NCBI GenBank assembly: GCA_043800975.1
Contig: JAZDMK010000009.1
Span: 1 to 10,835, forward strand
DNA length: 10,835 nucleotides
Direction: 5' to 3'
DNA from: JAZDMK01 sp043800975
Lineage (GTDB): Bacteria > Bacteroidota > Bacteroidia > Bacteroidales > JAHJDW01
The notes under the pieces were generated by a model. The model did not search any database. It was not told the DNA's origin and saw nothing but the letters and a program-made list of their open reading frames with translations. This document shows, piece after piece, positions 1 to 6,762 of the stretch (the first letter of the stretch is position 1; each line of letters starts with the position of its first letter). The position numbers and the translations under genes were made by a program.

Positions 1-1097
1 GGCATTTCCTTTTCTGTGCGGCGATAGATAACAATTACTTTTTCCGCGCCACAACGCATCGATGAACGACAGCAGTCCATGGCTGTGTTTCCGCCACCAA
101 TAACCGCAACTGTTTTTCCTTTAAAATCGAAACGTTTTTCATTCACTTCATTTTGTTTCAGAAAATCTATTCCGGAAAAAATATTTCCAGCATCATCACC
201 TTCACATCCGATACCTGTACCTTTCTGGCAACCGATACCCAAAACATAAGCATCATACTTTTGTTTTAGTTCAGCAAAGCTGATATTATCTCCAAGACGT
301 TGGTTGTAGTTAATTTTAACACCCAATTCTGCAATATTATCTACTTCGCGTTGAAGCAGATTATTGGGAAGTCTATATTCAGGAATCCCATAACGCAACC
401 AGCCACCGGCTGCAGGACTTGCTTCAAAAACATCCACTTCATGACCTTCTTTACGCAGGAAAAACGCTGCTGACAAGCCACCAGGGCCTGCTCCGATCAC
501 AGCAACTTTTTTTCCGGTTTCCGATTTAATAGTAGGTTTAAATTTATTTTTTGAATCCAGATCCTGATCTGCAGCGAAGCGTTTCATATAATCTATACCT
601 ACTGCAGTTCCTTCGTCAAGTAAATTACGACGGCAGGCAACTTCGCAAGGCCTTACACATACGCGTCCACATACGGCAGGAAAAGGGTTGGTTTCCTTAA
701 TGACAGCAATAGCTTCACTGTACATTCCTTTTTCAATTAAAGAAATGTATCCCTGAACATCAACACCGGCGGGGCATTTCTGTTTGCAAGGGCCCATACA
801 ATCTGCATAGTGATTGCTAAGCATTAAGTCCAGCGAACTTTTGCGTGACTTGCGTACTTTTTCATTATCGGTTTGGATATCCATTCCTTCTGTGATTTTT
901 GTGGAGCATGCCGGATGTAATCCTCGCATTCCTTTCAATTCCACAACACAGATAAAACATGATGAATAGGGTTCCAGACGGTCATCATGACACAATGTAG
1001 GAATCACAATACCATGCTTGCTTGCCATTTCGAGAATGGTTTCACCTTTTTTCCCCGTTACGGGTTTTCCATTCAGTATTACGTTGATTTCGCTCAT
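1..1097 (-). CDS. GltD/NfnB-like FAD-dependent NAD(P)H oxidoreductase with N-terminal [2Fe-2S] domain, 3' end outside window
   Basis: The ATG at 1097 opens a frame that runs off the left edge after 365 full codons. Residues 1-80 form a plant/NuoG-type [2Fe-2S] domain with Cys36, Cys47, Cys50 and Cys64. Residues 100-155 carry the glutamate-synthase small-subunit iron-sulfur pattern (Cys100, 104, 108, then Cys143, 147, 151, 155), expected to hold two [4Fe-4S] clusters. An FAD-binding GAGPGG loop is at 202-207 and a second nucleotide loop GGGNTAMD at 334-341, followed by IYRRTEKEMP where the frame is cut. In GltD and NfnB this second site binds NADPH. The gene is third in an operon, 21 bases after the NuoF-like gene. 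A [2Fe-2S] domain fused to a GltD-like core is known from StnC-type transhydrogenase subunits and from accessory subunits of formate dehydrogenases and hydrogenases. The domain call is secure; the exact partner enzyme is inference. Confidence 0.88.
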   Translation of the reverse strand, partial: MSEINVILNGKPVTGKKGETILEMASKHGIVIPTLCHDDRLEPYSSCFICVVELKGMRGLHPACSTKITEGMDIQTDNEKVRKSRKSSLDLMLSNHYADCMGPCKQKCPAGVDVQGYISLIEKGMYSEAIAVIKETNPFPAVCGRVCVRPCEVACRRNLLDEGTAVGIDYMKRFAADQDLDSKNKFKPTIKSETGKKVAVIGAGPGGLSAAFFLRKEGHEVDVFEASPAAGGWLRYGIPEYRLPNNLLQREVDNIAELGVKINYNQRLGDNISFAELKQKYDAYVLGIGCQKGTGIGCEGDDAGNIFSGIDFLKQNEVNEKRFDFKGKTVAVIGGGNTAMDCCRSSMRCGAEKVIVIYRRTEKEM

Positions 1098-1118
1098 ATC
1101 TTTGAAATATCAGAGTTC

Positions 1119-2897
1119 TTAATAAATTGTTATTGCACCGAATTTACACTTGCTGTAGCACATGCCACATTTGATACACTGGTCCTGTATGACTTTATGC
1201 ACCTTTTTCTTTTCTCCAATGATTGCATTGCTTGGACAAACCTTGGCGCAAATTACACAACCGGTACATTTGTCTTCAATAATTTCATAAGTAAGAAGTG
1301 GTTTACAAACTTTAGCCGGACATTTTTTATCACGTATGTGAGCTTCATATTCATCTCTGAAATACTTGATGGTTGTGAGAACCGGGTTGGGAGCAGTTTG
1401 TCCGAGACCACAAAGTGAACCGTCTTTAATCTGATAAGAGATTTCTTCAAGCGTTTCAATATCTCCTTCTTTACCATCCCCTTTTGTGATGCGGGTTAAA
1501 ATTTCAAGCATTCGTTTGGTTCCGATTCTGCAGAATGTGCATTTTCCACAAGATTCTTTTTGCGTGAAATCAAGGAAGAAGCGAGCCATGTCAACCATAC
1601 AGGTTGTTTCATCCATGACAACCATACCGCCGGATCCCATGATTGCTCCTGTTGCATTTACGGAATCATAATCCACTTCAATGTCGGCTAAATGTTCAGG
1701 AATACATCCGCCTGAAGGGCCACCCAACTGAACTGCTTTGAATTTTTTATCGTTAATGATACCACCACCCATTTTAAAAACAACATCGCGAATAGTAATG
1801 CCCATAGGCACTTCCACGAGTCCACCTTTTTTAATTTTTCCGGTCAGTGCAAAAACTTTTGTTCCTTTCGACTTCTCAGTACCGTATGCAGCAAAGGCTG
1901 CAGCACCATTTAAAATAATCCAGGAAACATTTGCAAAGGTTTCTACATTATTAATATTGGTTGGTTTTTTCCACAAGCCTGATTCAGCGGGGAATGGCGG
2001 GCGTTTGCGAGGCATACCACGTTGACCTTCAACAGAAGCAATCAAAGCAGTTTCTTCACCACACACAAATGCACCGGCTCCTTCTTTAATATAAATGTCA
2101 AAATTAAATCCTTCAATTCCATGTACATTTTTACCGAGATATCCATTCTTGCGAGACTGATCCAGCGCGATGTTCAGACGTTTGATCGCCAACGGATATT
2201 CAGCGCGGCAATAAATCACACCACCTGTTGCTCCGATGGCGTAGGCCGCAATGGTCATTCCTTCTAGTACAGAATGAGGATCACCTTCCAGTACGGAACG
2301 ATCCATGAATGCACCCGGATCGCCTTCATCTGCGTTGCAAATAATATATTTTTCATCCGATTGATAACCGTTCGCAAATTTCCACTTCATACCTGTAGAA
2401 AATCCACCGCCTCCACGGCCACGCAGTCCGGAATCTATCATAGTTTTGATAACATCCAACTGAGGAATTTTTTCTTTAGCAATTTTCTTTATCGCTTCAT
2501 ATCCTTTTCGGGCTTCATATTGCTCCAGTGATTCCGGATCCATGTATCCGCAATTGCGTAACGCGATTTTCACCTGACCGGCAAAATAACTGTCCTCGCT
2601 TGTTTCGAAAAGATCGGTCTTAACAACATATTCTTTAATCGGAACAAAACTTTTGATATGCTGTTCCAGAATCTCGTCAATTCGTTTCACATCCACTTCA
2701 CCATAAATGTAAGAACCCGATTCGTCAATGATTTCAATCAATGGCTCTTTATAGCACATACCGATGCAACTGGTTTTTTCTAAAGAAAAGTTCAGTTTTT
2801 CGTTTTCCTGTACTACTTTGAGACGGTCGTAAACTTTACCTGCACCTGCAGCCAGACCGCAACTGCCAAGTCCTACAATAACTCTCGTTTTTTCCAT
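1119..2897 (-). CDS. nuoF: NuoF/HydB-like NADH-binding flavo-iron-sulfur subunit with C-terminal 2x[4Fe-4S] ferredoxin
   Basis: The protein has 592 residues. Residues 1-85 are a thioredoxin-like ferredoxin domain with Cys13, Cys44 and Cys48. Residues 110-440 are the NADH/FMN core of the complex I 51-kDa family, with the glycine-rich GLRGRGGGGF loop at 157-166 and the ICNADEGDPGAF motif at 186-197. A [4Fe-4S] site follows: Cys450, 453 and 456, then Cys496. After a CPAKVC pair (526-531) comes a bacterial-type ferredoxin with Cys544/547/550/554 and Cys574/577/580/584. This layout, longer than complex I NuoF because of both added iron-sulfur domains, is that of HydB, HndC and StnB, soluble enzymes in which the FMN can serve electron bifurcation. 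It would pass electrons between NAD(H), ferredoxin and its partners in the cytoplasm. It starts 21 bases after the NuoE-like stop and is followed by the GltD-like gene. The symbol is by homology only; no membrane complex I genes are visible. Confidence 0.93.
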   Translation of the reverse strand: MEKTRVIVGLGSCGLAAGAGKVYDRLKVVQENEKLNFSLEKTSCIGMCYKEPLIEIIDESGSYIYGEVDVKRIDEILEQHIKSFVPIKEYVVKTDLFETSEDSYFAGQVKIALRNCGYMDPESLEQYEARKGYEAIKKIAKEKIPQLDVIKTMIDSGLRGRGGGGFSTGMKWKFANGYQSDEKYIICNADEGDPGAFMDRSVLEGDPHSVLEGMTIAAYAIGATGGVIYCRAEYPLAIKRLNIALDQSRKNGYLGKNVHGIEGFNFDIYIKEGAGAFVCGEETALIASVEGQRGMPRKRPPFPAESGLWKKPTNINNVETFANVSWIILNGAAAFAAYGTEKSKGTKVFALTGKIKKGGLVEVPMGITIRDVVFKMGGGIINDKKFKAVQLGGPSGGCIPEHLADIEVDYDSVNATGAIMGSGGMVVMDETTCMVDMARFFLDFTQKESCGKCTFCRIGTKRMLEILTRITKGDGKEGDIETLEEISYQIKDGSLCGLGQTAPNPVLTTIKYFRDEYEAHIRDKKCPAKVCKPLLTYEIIEDKCTGCVICAKVCPSNAIIGEKKKVHKVIQDQCIKCGMCYSKCKFGAITIY

Positions 2898-2918
2898 ATT
2901 GTTTGTCTTTTTCTGTGC

Positions 2919-3458
2919 TTAATTCTTACAAGGTGTTCCAGTTTCCCGGGTTCTGATTTCACGAATCACATCAACGGCCTTCTTTCCATTGAGTTTTCCA
3001 AATGTATCATCTCCTATCATCATAGCAGGTGCCAGCGAACAACAGCCCAGACACGCAACTGATTCGAGTGTAAACAGATTATCAGCTGTGGTTTCACCAT
3101 CCTTTACTTTCAATTCAGCTTCCAGCGATTCAGTAAGTTCAGTAGCATTCTGAACATGACAAGCCGTTCCATGACATACTTTAATTATGTTTTTCCCAAC
3201 AGGCCTCAACCGGAATTGTGCATAAAATGTGGCAACGCCATACATTTCATTCAACCGAAGGCCTGTTTCTTTAGAGATTTTATAGAATGCACCCTCGGGA
3301 ACATAGCCATAAATATCTTGCGTTCCCTGCAAAATTGGAATCAGGCTTCCCTTTTTGCTACCATACTTTTTAATCAAAGGATCAATCAAAGAAAGATCAA
3401 CTTCTTCTAATTCAACTTCTTCAACAGTCAATTTGGGGTTTGTTCGTTGTATTCTCAT
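2919..3458 (-). CDS. nuoE: NuoE/HydC-like thioredoxin-fold [2Fe-2S] subunit
   Basis: This is a 24-kDa-subunit family protein, 179 residues from the ATG at 3458. The helical N-terminal part contains the typical ILQGTQDIYGYVP and GVATFYAQF segments. The thioredoxin-like part carries the [2Fe-2S] ligands Cys95 and Cys100 (CHGTAC) and Cys136 and Cys140 (CLGCC, with an extra Cys139). It is expected to relay electrons to or from the NuoF-like partner encoded 21 bases downstream. An in-frame GTG at 3488 would add ten residues, but that GTG overlaps the likely -7 promoter element (3488-3495), so a transcript starting downstream of the element would not include it. I therefore prefer the ATG at 3458. 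It is the first gene of the three-gene operon, and no Shine-Dalgarno sequence is visible, as is usual in Bacteroidota. Confidence 0.92.
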   Translation of the reverse strand: MRIQRTNPKLTVEEVELEEVDLSLIDPLIKKYGSKKGSLIPILQGTQDIYGYVPEGAFYKISKETGLRLNEMYGVATFYAQFRLRPVGKNIIKVCHGTACHVQNATELTESLEAELKVKDGETTADNLFTLESVACLGCCSLAPAMMIGDDTFGKLNGKKAVDVIREIRTRETGTPCKN

Positions 3459-3487
3459 ACCGTTAACTATTTTCGTTTTTTCGATCA

Positions 3488-3495
3488 CAAATATA
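3488..3495 (-). promoter_or_regulatory. Candidate Bacteroidota -7 element upstream of the redox operon
   Basis: The minus strand reads TATATTTG, an exact TAnnTTTG. It would place the transcript start about 20 bases before the ATG at 3458. No clear TTG is found 19-21 bases further upstream (only a T run near 3515-3519), so the -33 half is weak. The element is short and lies in A/T-rich sequence. Confidence 0.4.
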
Positions 3496-3616
3496 AATGT
3501 TATGTTTAATTTATGAAAAATACCTACAGATTTCTATAAAATTAAGTATAGCCCGTATTCAACCTACGTGTTTTTCTTAAATATTGCATTTTGTTAAAAA
3601 TTTTAAGAAAAAATTC

Positions 3617-3647
3617 TTGACTTACATTTCTTATTCTGGTATTTTTA
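3617..3647 (+). promoter_or_regulatory. Candidate promoter of the small secreted-protein gene
   Basis: TTGAC at 3617-3621 and TATTTTTA at 3640-3647 are separated as in Bacteroidota -33/-7 promoters, with 20 bases between TTG and TA. The -7 box ends in A rather than G, so it is imperfect. It would leave a leader of roughly 15 bases before the ATG at 3667. The rest of the 178-base divergent region 3489-3666 is A/T-rich and shows nothing else I can support. Confidence 0.3.
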
Positions 3648-3666
3648 CTCCTATTTACTTATTTAA

Positions 3667-3990
3667 ATGATTATGAAAACAATTATTCTGACTTCAATAT
3701 TTTTGACAAGCATGGCTTTCACAGCAAAATCATCCAATTCAAAAATGAATTCGTTTGAAAAAGGAAACAATGTTATTTTAATTAATGACTCAACACTGAC
3801 CAGTGAAATGGTAACGGATGAAGACACCTATTTCTTTTCGGGTGTGCGCCCTGTTAACGTAATGTCAACACAGGAGTTACTTTTAGACAAAAATGTGACT
3901 AACCCAAAATTTATTTCAACCCCTTCATCTGGAATCTACACCCAAGTATGCGGCAGGCATAAAAATGCTAAAAAAGAATCTGAAAAATAA
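3667..3990 (+). CDS. Small putative secreted protein of unknown function
   Basis: The protein has 107 residues and I do not recognise a family. The N-terminus (Met, Ile, Met, Lys, then about 14 hydrophobic or small residues ending near SMAFTA) looks like a Sec signal peptide, with likely cleavage after about residue 17-20. No lipobox cysteine follows. The mature part is polar and Ser/Thr/Asn-rich. It has a DEDTYFFSGVRP segment around residues 52-63, a single Cys near the C-terminus (QVCGRHK), and a Lys/Glu-rich tail. A second ATG at 3673 would give a shorter but equally good signal peptide (MKTIIL), so the start is uncertain. The gene has its own possible promoter and ends at a strong terminator at 4042-4073. 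The signal peptide and terminator support a real gene. Confidence 0.6.
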   Translation: MIMKTIILTSIFLTSMAFTAKSSNSKMNSFEKGNNVILINDSTLTSEMVTDEDTYFFSGVRPVNVMSTQELLLDKNVTNPKFISTPSSGIYTQVCGRHKNAKKESEK

Positions 3991-4041
3991 TTTTAAAAAA
4001 ATATTTAATGTAAGAGAAGCATCATTAGATTTTTGGGAATG

Positions 4042-4073
4042 AAAAAAGGCTGCAAAATGCAGCCTTTTTTTTT
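4042..4073. terminator. Bidirectional intrinsic terminator between convergent genes
   Basis: A perfect 13-base-pair hairpin, AAAAAAGGCTGCA with loop AAA and TGCAGCCTTTTTT, has a nine-T run on the plus strand and a six-T run on the minus strand. It can end both the small secreted-protein gene (stop at 3990) and gdhA (stop at 4096, minus). It is the clearest terminator in the window. Confidence 0.9.
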
Positions 4074-4095
4074 GGAAACAACAATAGCTAACTTA

Positions 4096-5433
4096 TCAAA
4101 CAATACCCTGGTCAAGCATTGCATTAGCAACTTTAAGGAAGCCGGCAATATTTGCACCTTTCACATAATTTACAAAACCGGTGCTATCCTTACCGTGTTT
4201 AACGCAGGAAGCATGAATGTCTTTCATAATCTGGTGAAGCTTGTTATCAACTTCTTCAGCTGACCAACTCAACTTCATTGAATTCTGAGTCATTTCAAGA
4301 CCGGATGTTGCTACACCGCCAGCATTAGCTGCTTTACCGGGAGCAAATAAAATTTTATTTTCAAGGAATACTTCAACTGCTTCGGGTGTACTTGGCATAT
4401 TGGCACCTTCGCTGATGCAGATACAACCATTGTTTACGAGAGTTAAAGCATCTTCTTTATTCAGTTCGTTTTGTGTTGCGCAAGGAAGTGCTACATCACA
4501 TTTAACTTCCCATGGACGTTTGCCCTGATGGAATTCTGCAGATTTGAATTCATACGAATAAGGTTTGCAAATATCCTGGTTGGAAGCACGCAGTTCGAGC
4601 ATGAAATCAACTTTTTCATTGGTGATTCCGTCTTTATCATAAATGTAACCGTCGGGTCCTGAAATGGTAACAACTTTACCACCCAGCTGATTAATTTTTG
4701 TAATCGCACCCCAAGCAACATTACCAAAACCAGAAACAGCAACAATTTTACCTTTGAAGCTTTCACCTTTGGTAGCAAGCATTTCCTGTGCAAAATACAC
4801 GCAGCCGAAGCCAGTAGCTTCCGGACGAATCAGAGATCCACCCCAGTTGATACCTTTTCCGGTTAAAACGCCTGTATTTTCACGAGCCAGTTTTTTATAC
4901 ATGCCGTACATGAAGCCGATTTCGCGACCGCCCACACCTATATCACCAGCAGGAACGTCAGTTTCTGGGCCAATCAGCTTCCACAGTTCCAGCATAAATG
5001 ACTGGCAGAAACGCATGATTTCAGGATTTGATTTTCCTTTGGGGTCAAAATCTGAACCGCCTTTACCACCGCCCATAGGAAGTGTTGTAAGACTGTTTTT
5101 GTAAATCTGTTCATAACCTAAAAATTTCAAAATGCTGAGATTCACACTTGGGTGAAAACGTAAGCCACCTTTGTAAGGTCCAATAGCATTGTTAAATTGT
5201 ACTCTGTATCCAAGATTCACATGCACTTCACCTTTATCATCTACCCAAGCTACTTTAAAAGTTAAGATCCGATCGGGTTCAACCAAACGTTCAATAATTT
5301 TTGCTGTTTCAAACTGAGGGTTTTCGTTATAAACTTCCTCAATTGATTCCAATACTTCGCGTACTGCTTGGAGATACTCAACTTCGCCCGGATGTTTCCG
5401 TTCAAGGTCGTTCATGATTTTTTCTACATTCAT
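4096..5433 (-). CDS. gdhA: Glutamate dehydrogenase, hexameric (approximately 50 kDa) type, NAD-like cofactor residues
   Basis: The protein has 445 residues, full length for the hexameric family. It interconverts 2-oxoglutarate plus ammonia and glutamate in the cytoplasm. The substrate domain has the PYKGGLRFHPSV segment (86-97), the catalytic lysine in PMGGGKGG (Lys124) and the conserved acidic residue in PAGDIGVG (Asp164). The dinucleotide domain has GFGNVAWG (235-242). Phe236 and Pro260 (in SGPDG) match, with identical 24-residue spacing, the Phe238/Pro262 pair that I recall as a determinant of NAD preference in Clostridium symbiosum GDH. E. coli-type NADP enzymes have a different SDSSG-like segment there. 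Cofactor use is therefore more likely NAD(H), but it is not proven. The gene is monocistronic, with a good promoter at 5471-5499, and it is divergent from the CRP-like regulator. Confidence 0.96.
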   Translation of the reverse strand: MNVEKIMNDLERKHPGEVEYLQAVREVLESIEEVYNENPQFETAKIIERLVEPDRILTFKVAWVDDKGEVHVNLGYRVQFNNAIGPYKGGLRFHPSVNLSILKFLGYEQIYKNSLTTLPMGGGKGGSDFDPKGKSNPEIMRFCQSFMLELWKLIGPETDVPAGDIGVGGREIGFMYGMYKKLARENTGVLTGKGINWGGSLIRPEATGFGCVYFAQEMLATKGESFKGKIVAVSGFGNVAWGAITKINQLGGKVVTISGPDGYIYDKDGITNEKVDFMLELRASNQDICKPYSYEFKSAEFHQGKRPWEVKCDVALPCATQNELNKEDALTLVNNGCICISEGANMPSTPEAVEVFLENKILFAPGKAANAGGVATSGLEMTQNSMKLSWSAEEVDNKLHQIMKDIHASCVKHGKDSTGFVNYVKGANIAGFLKVANAMLDQGIV

Positions 5434-5468
5434 ATTATTAGATTTAAAAGTTTAACTTTGGTTTATGC

Positions 5469-5493
5469 AACAAAAGTACACTGCACTTTTGTT
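5469..5493. repeat. 9-7-9 inverted repeat over the gdhA -7 box, candidate operator
   Basis: AACAAAAGT, seven bases, then ACTTTTGTT form a perfect 9-base-pair dyad. Its left arm contains most of the gdhA -7 element (5471-5478, minus), so a protein bound here would compete with RNA polymerase. The related word ACTTTTGT also occurs in the regulator's own -7 region at 5611-5618. Part of this resemblance comes from the promoter consensus itself. Confidence 0.5.
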
Positions 5494-5499
5494 CCGCAA
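5471..5499 (-). promoter_or_regulatory. Bacteroidota-type promoter of gdhA
   Basis: On the minus strand, TTG (5499-5497), an 18-base spacer and TACTTTTG (5478-5471) fit the -33/-7 pattern of Bacteroidota with a perfect TAnnTTTG. Transcription would start about 30 bases before the ATG at 5433. The leader is A/T-rich without a Shine-Dalgarno sequence. Confidence 0.6.
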
Positions 5500-5516
5500 T
5501 AGAATTTGCACTAACC

Positions 5517-5541
5517 AAAATCAATGATTAGTATTGATTTT
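5517..5541. repeat. Second 9-7-9 inverted repeat in the gdhA-regulator intergenic region
   Basis: AAAATCAAT, seven bases, then ATTGATTTT form another perfect 9-base-pair dyad. Its arm and spacer lengths are the same as the 5469-5493 dyad, and its centre lies 48 bases away. A weaker 6-7-6 dyad (CAAATT and AATTTG) follows at 5562-5580. The geometry suits a dimeric helix-turn-helix protein, but the arm sequences of the three dyads differ. Confidence 0.4.
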
Positions 5542-5609
5542 TATCATACGATGAATTGATTCAAATTAAACTTCAATTTGGTTTTAAGGCTGACAGACTT
5601 AATTTTTGA

Positions 5610-5617
5610 TACTTTTG
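5610..5617 (+). promoter_or_regulatory. Candidate -7 element of the CRP-like regulator gene
   Basis: TACTTTTG is an exact TAnnTTTG and is identical to the gdhA -7 box. It lies 18 bases before the ATG at 5635. No good -33 TTG is found at the usual distance. Its position inside the longer open frame (TTG at 5578) argues that translation starts at 5635. Confidence 0.45.
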
Positions 5618-5634
5618 TACCGAATAGAACTGGA

Positions 5635-6762
5635 ATGGAAAAGAAAGACAGCAATATTAATAAAACGCTGAAGGAGCTTGATGAACGCACCAAGGAGCTG
5701 AATTGCATTTATAAGGTTGATGAAATATTAAACGAAGCAGATCTCGAAACACAAATTGTTTTTGCAAAACTACTTGAAGTAATCCCAGAAGGCTGGCAGT
5801 TCCCTGAAATTTGCAAAGTTAAAATTGAATTCAACGGAGATTCTGTTTCATCAGAAGGGTACAAAAAAACAGATCTGAAATTAAGCACAAATATTCTTCT
5901 GGAAGGTACAGTAGCGGGCACCATCGAAATTGTTTACATTAAACCTATCAAATCTGAAAAAGGAATTTTCCGTCCAGGTGAATTAAAATTACTGAATATC
6001 ATTGCTGAAAAAATCGGTAATTTTTTTCTGCTTCGCCAACTTAAACAGACGATTCATCAACTTGAGCAAAACAGCCGCCCAGAATCGGGAAAGAAAATTC
6101 AGATCGTCGATAAACTACATTCTTGGCTAAAAGAAATGGAACTCAATGAGGAAGAAATTTCTCTGCTTACACGCGTTCAGGTAAAATTCAAAAAAGGCGA
6201 AACCATGTGCAAACAGGGTGCGTTTACATCTTATGTGATGCTACTCTCAGAAGGCCTTTCTAAAAATTATCTGGAAGGAAATCAGGAACGTGGCTTCAAC
6301 TTTAAAATTGTTAAGCCTTTTGATTTCATAGGTCTTTCGTCTTTGTATGGTCGGAACTATTATCATTTTTCAGGTTCTGCATTAACGCCGGCGTCCGTTT
6401 TCATTATAGAAAAAGAAGTTTTCAGAAATATTATACTTAAGAATTCCTTATTTGCAGCGCGCATTATGTCATGGTATTGTAACATTACAGAAAGTCATTT
6501 GAATCGTCTTTCAAGTATTGCCAATAAACAGGCACTCGGCAGAATCGCTGAAATGCTATTGTATCTTTCCGAAATATTTGAGAGCCCACTTATTCGAGGT
6601 ACAATTACACGAAAGGACATTGCTGAATTAGCTGCTATGTCGACTGAAAGCGCAGTCCGTATTCTTTCAGATTTAAAAAAGGATGGCATTATTAATATTA
6701 TTAATAATGATATTGAAATAGTTGATGCTAAATTTTTACAGAAGTTGAGTTTGGCTGGTTGA
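5635..6762 (+). CDS. CRP/FNR-family transcription regulator with N-terminal GAF-like sensor domain
   Basis: The protein has 375 residues from the ATG at 5635; an upstream in-frame TTG at 5578 would place the start above the likely promoter. Residues 1-30 are a coiled-coil lead-in (ELDERTKELNCIY). Residues 30-135 resemble the GAF-like input domain with KELNC-LY and PEGWQFPEI-type motifs that I associate with sensor kinases. Residues 155-285 are a cyclic-nucleotide-binding-like beta roll. Residues 290-370 are a CRP-type winged helix, with the recognition region TRKDIAELAAMSTESAVRIL at 325-344. The phosphate-binding GE and RSA residues of cAMP-binding CRP are absent (FIGLSSLYGR and HFSGSA instead), and there is no FNR cysteine cluster, so the ligand is unknown. 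It is about 150 residues longer than ordinary CRP. It is divergent from gdhA, a plausible target, and its last 35 bases overlap the convergent PEP-synthase-like gene. Confidence 0.87.
   Translation: MEKKDSNINKTLKELDERTKELNCIYKVDEILNEADLETQIVFAKLLEVIPEGWQFPEICKVKIEFNGDSVSSEGYKKTDLKLSTNILLEGTVAGTIEIVYIKPIKSEKGIFRPGELKLLNIIAEKIGNFFLLRQLKQTIHQLEQNSRPESGKKIQIVDKLHSWLKEMELNEEEISLLTRVQVKFKKGETMCKQGAFTSYVMLLSEGLSKNYLEGNQERGFNFKIVKPFDFIGLSSLYGRNYYHFSGSALTPASVFIIEKEVFRNIILKNSLFAARIMSWYCNITESHLNRLSSIANKQALGRIAEMLLYLSEIFESPLIRGTITRKDIAELAAMSTESAVRILSDLKKDGIINIINNDIEIVDAKFLQKLSLAG

Noticed and set aside
987..1418. Plus-strand open frame of 143 codons
   Set aside because: It lies antisense to the end of the NuoF-like gene and the start of the GltD-like gene, both of which have clear conserved motifs; it has no recognisable domain.
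3595..3620. A/T-rich dyads upstream of the small secreted-protein gene (TTAAAA/TTTTAA, AAGAA/TTCTT)
   Set aside because: They are short, low-complexity and expected by chance in such A/T-rich sequence.
4491..4793. Minus-strand open frame of 100 codons within gdhA
   Set aside because: It is an alternative frame of gdhA, whose own frame is complete and strongly conserved.
5517..5541. FNR-type binding site (TTGAT-N4-ATCAA)
   Set aside because: The dyad has the half-sites in the opposite order (ATCAAT-N7-ATTGAT) and a different spacing, so it does not match the FNR or CRP consensus.
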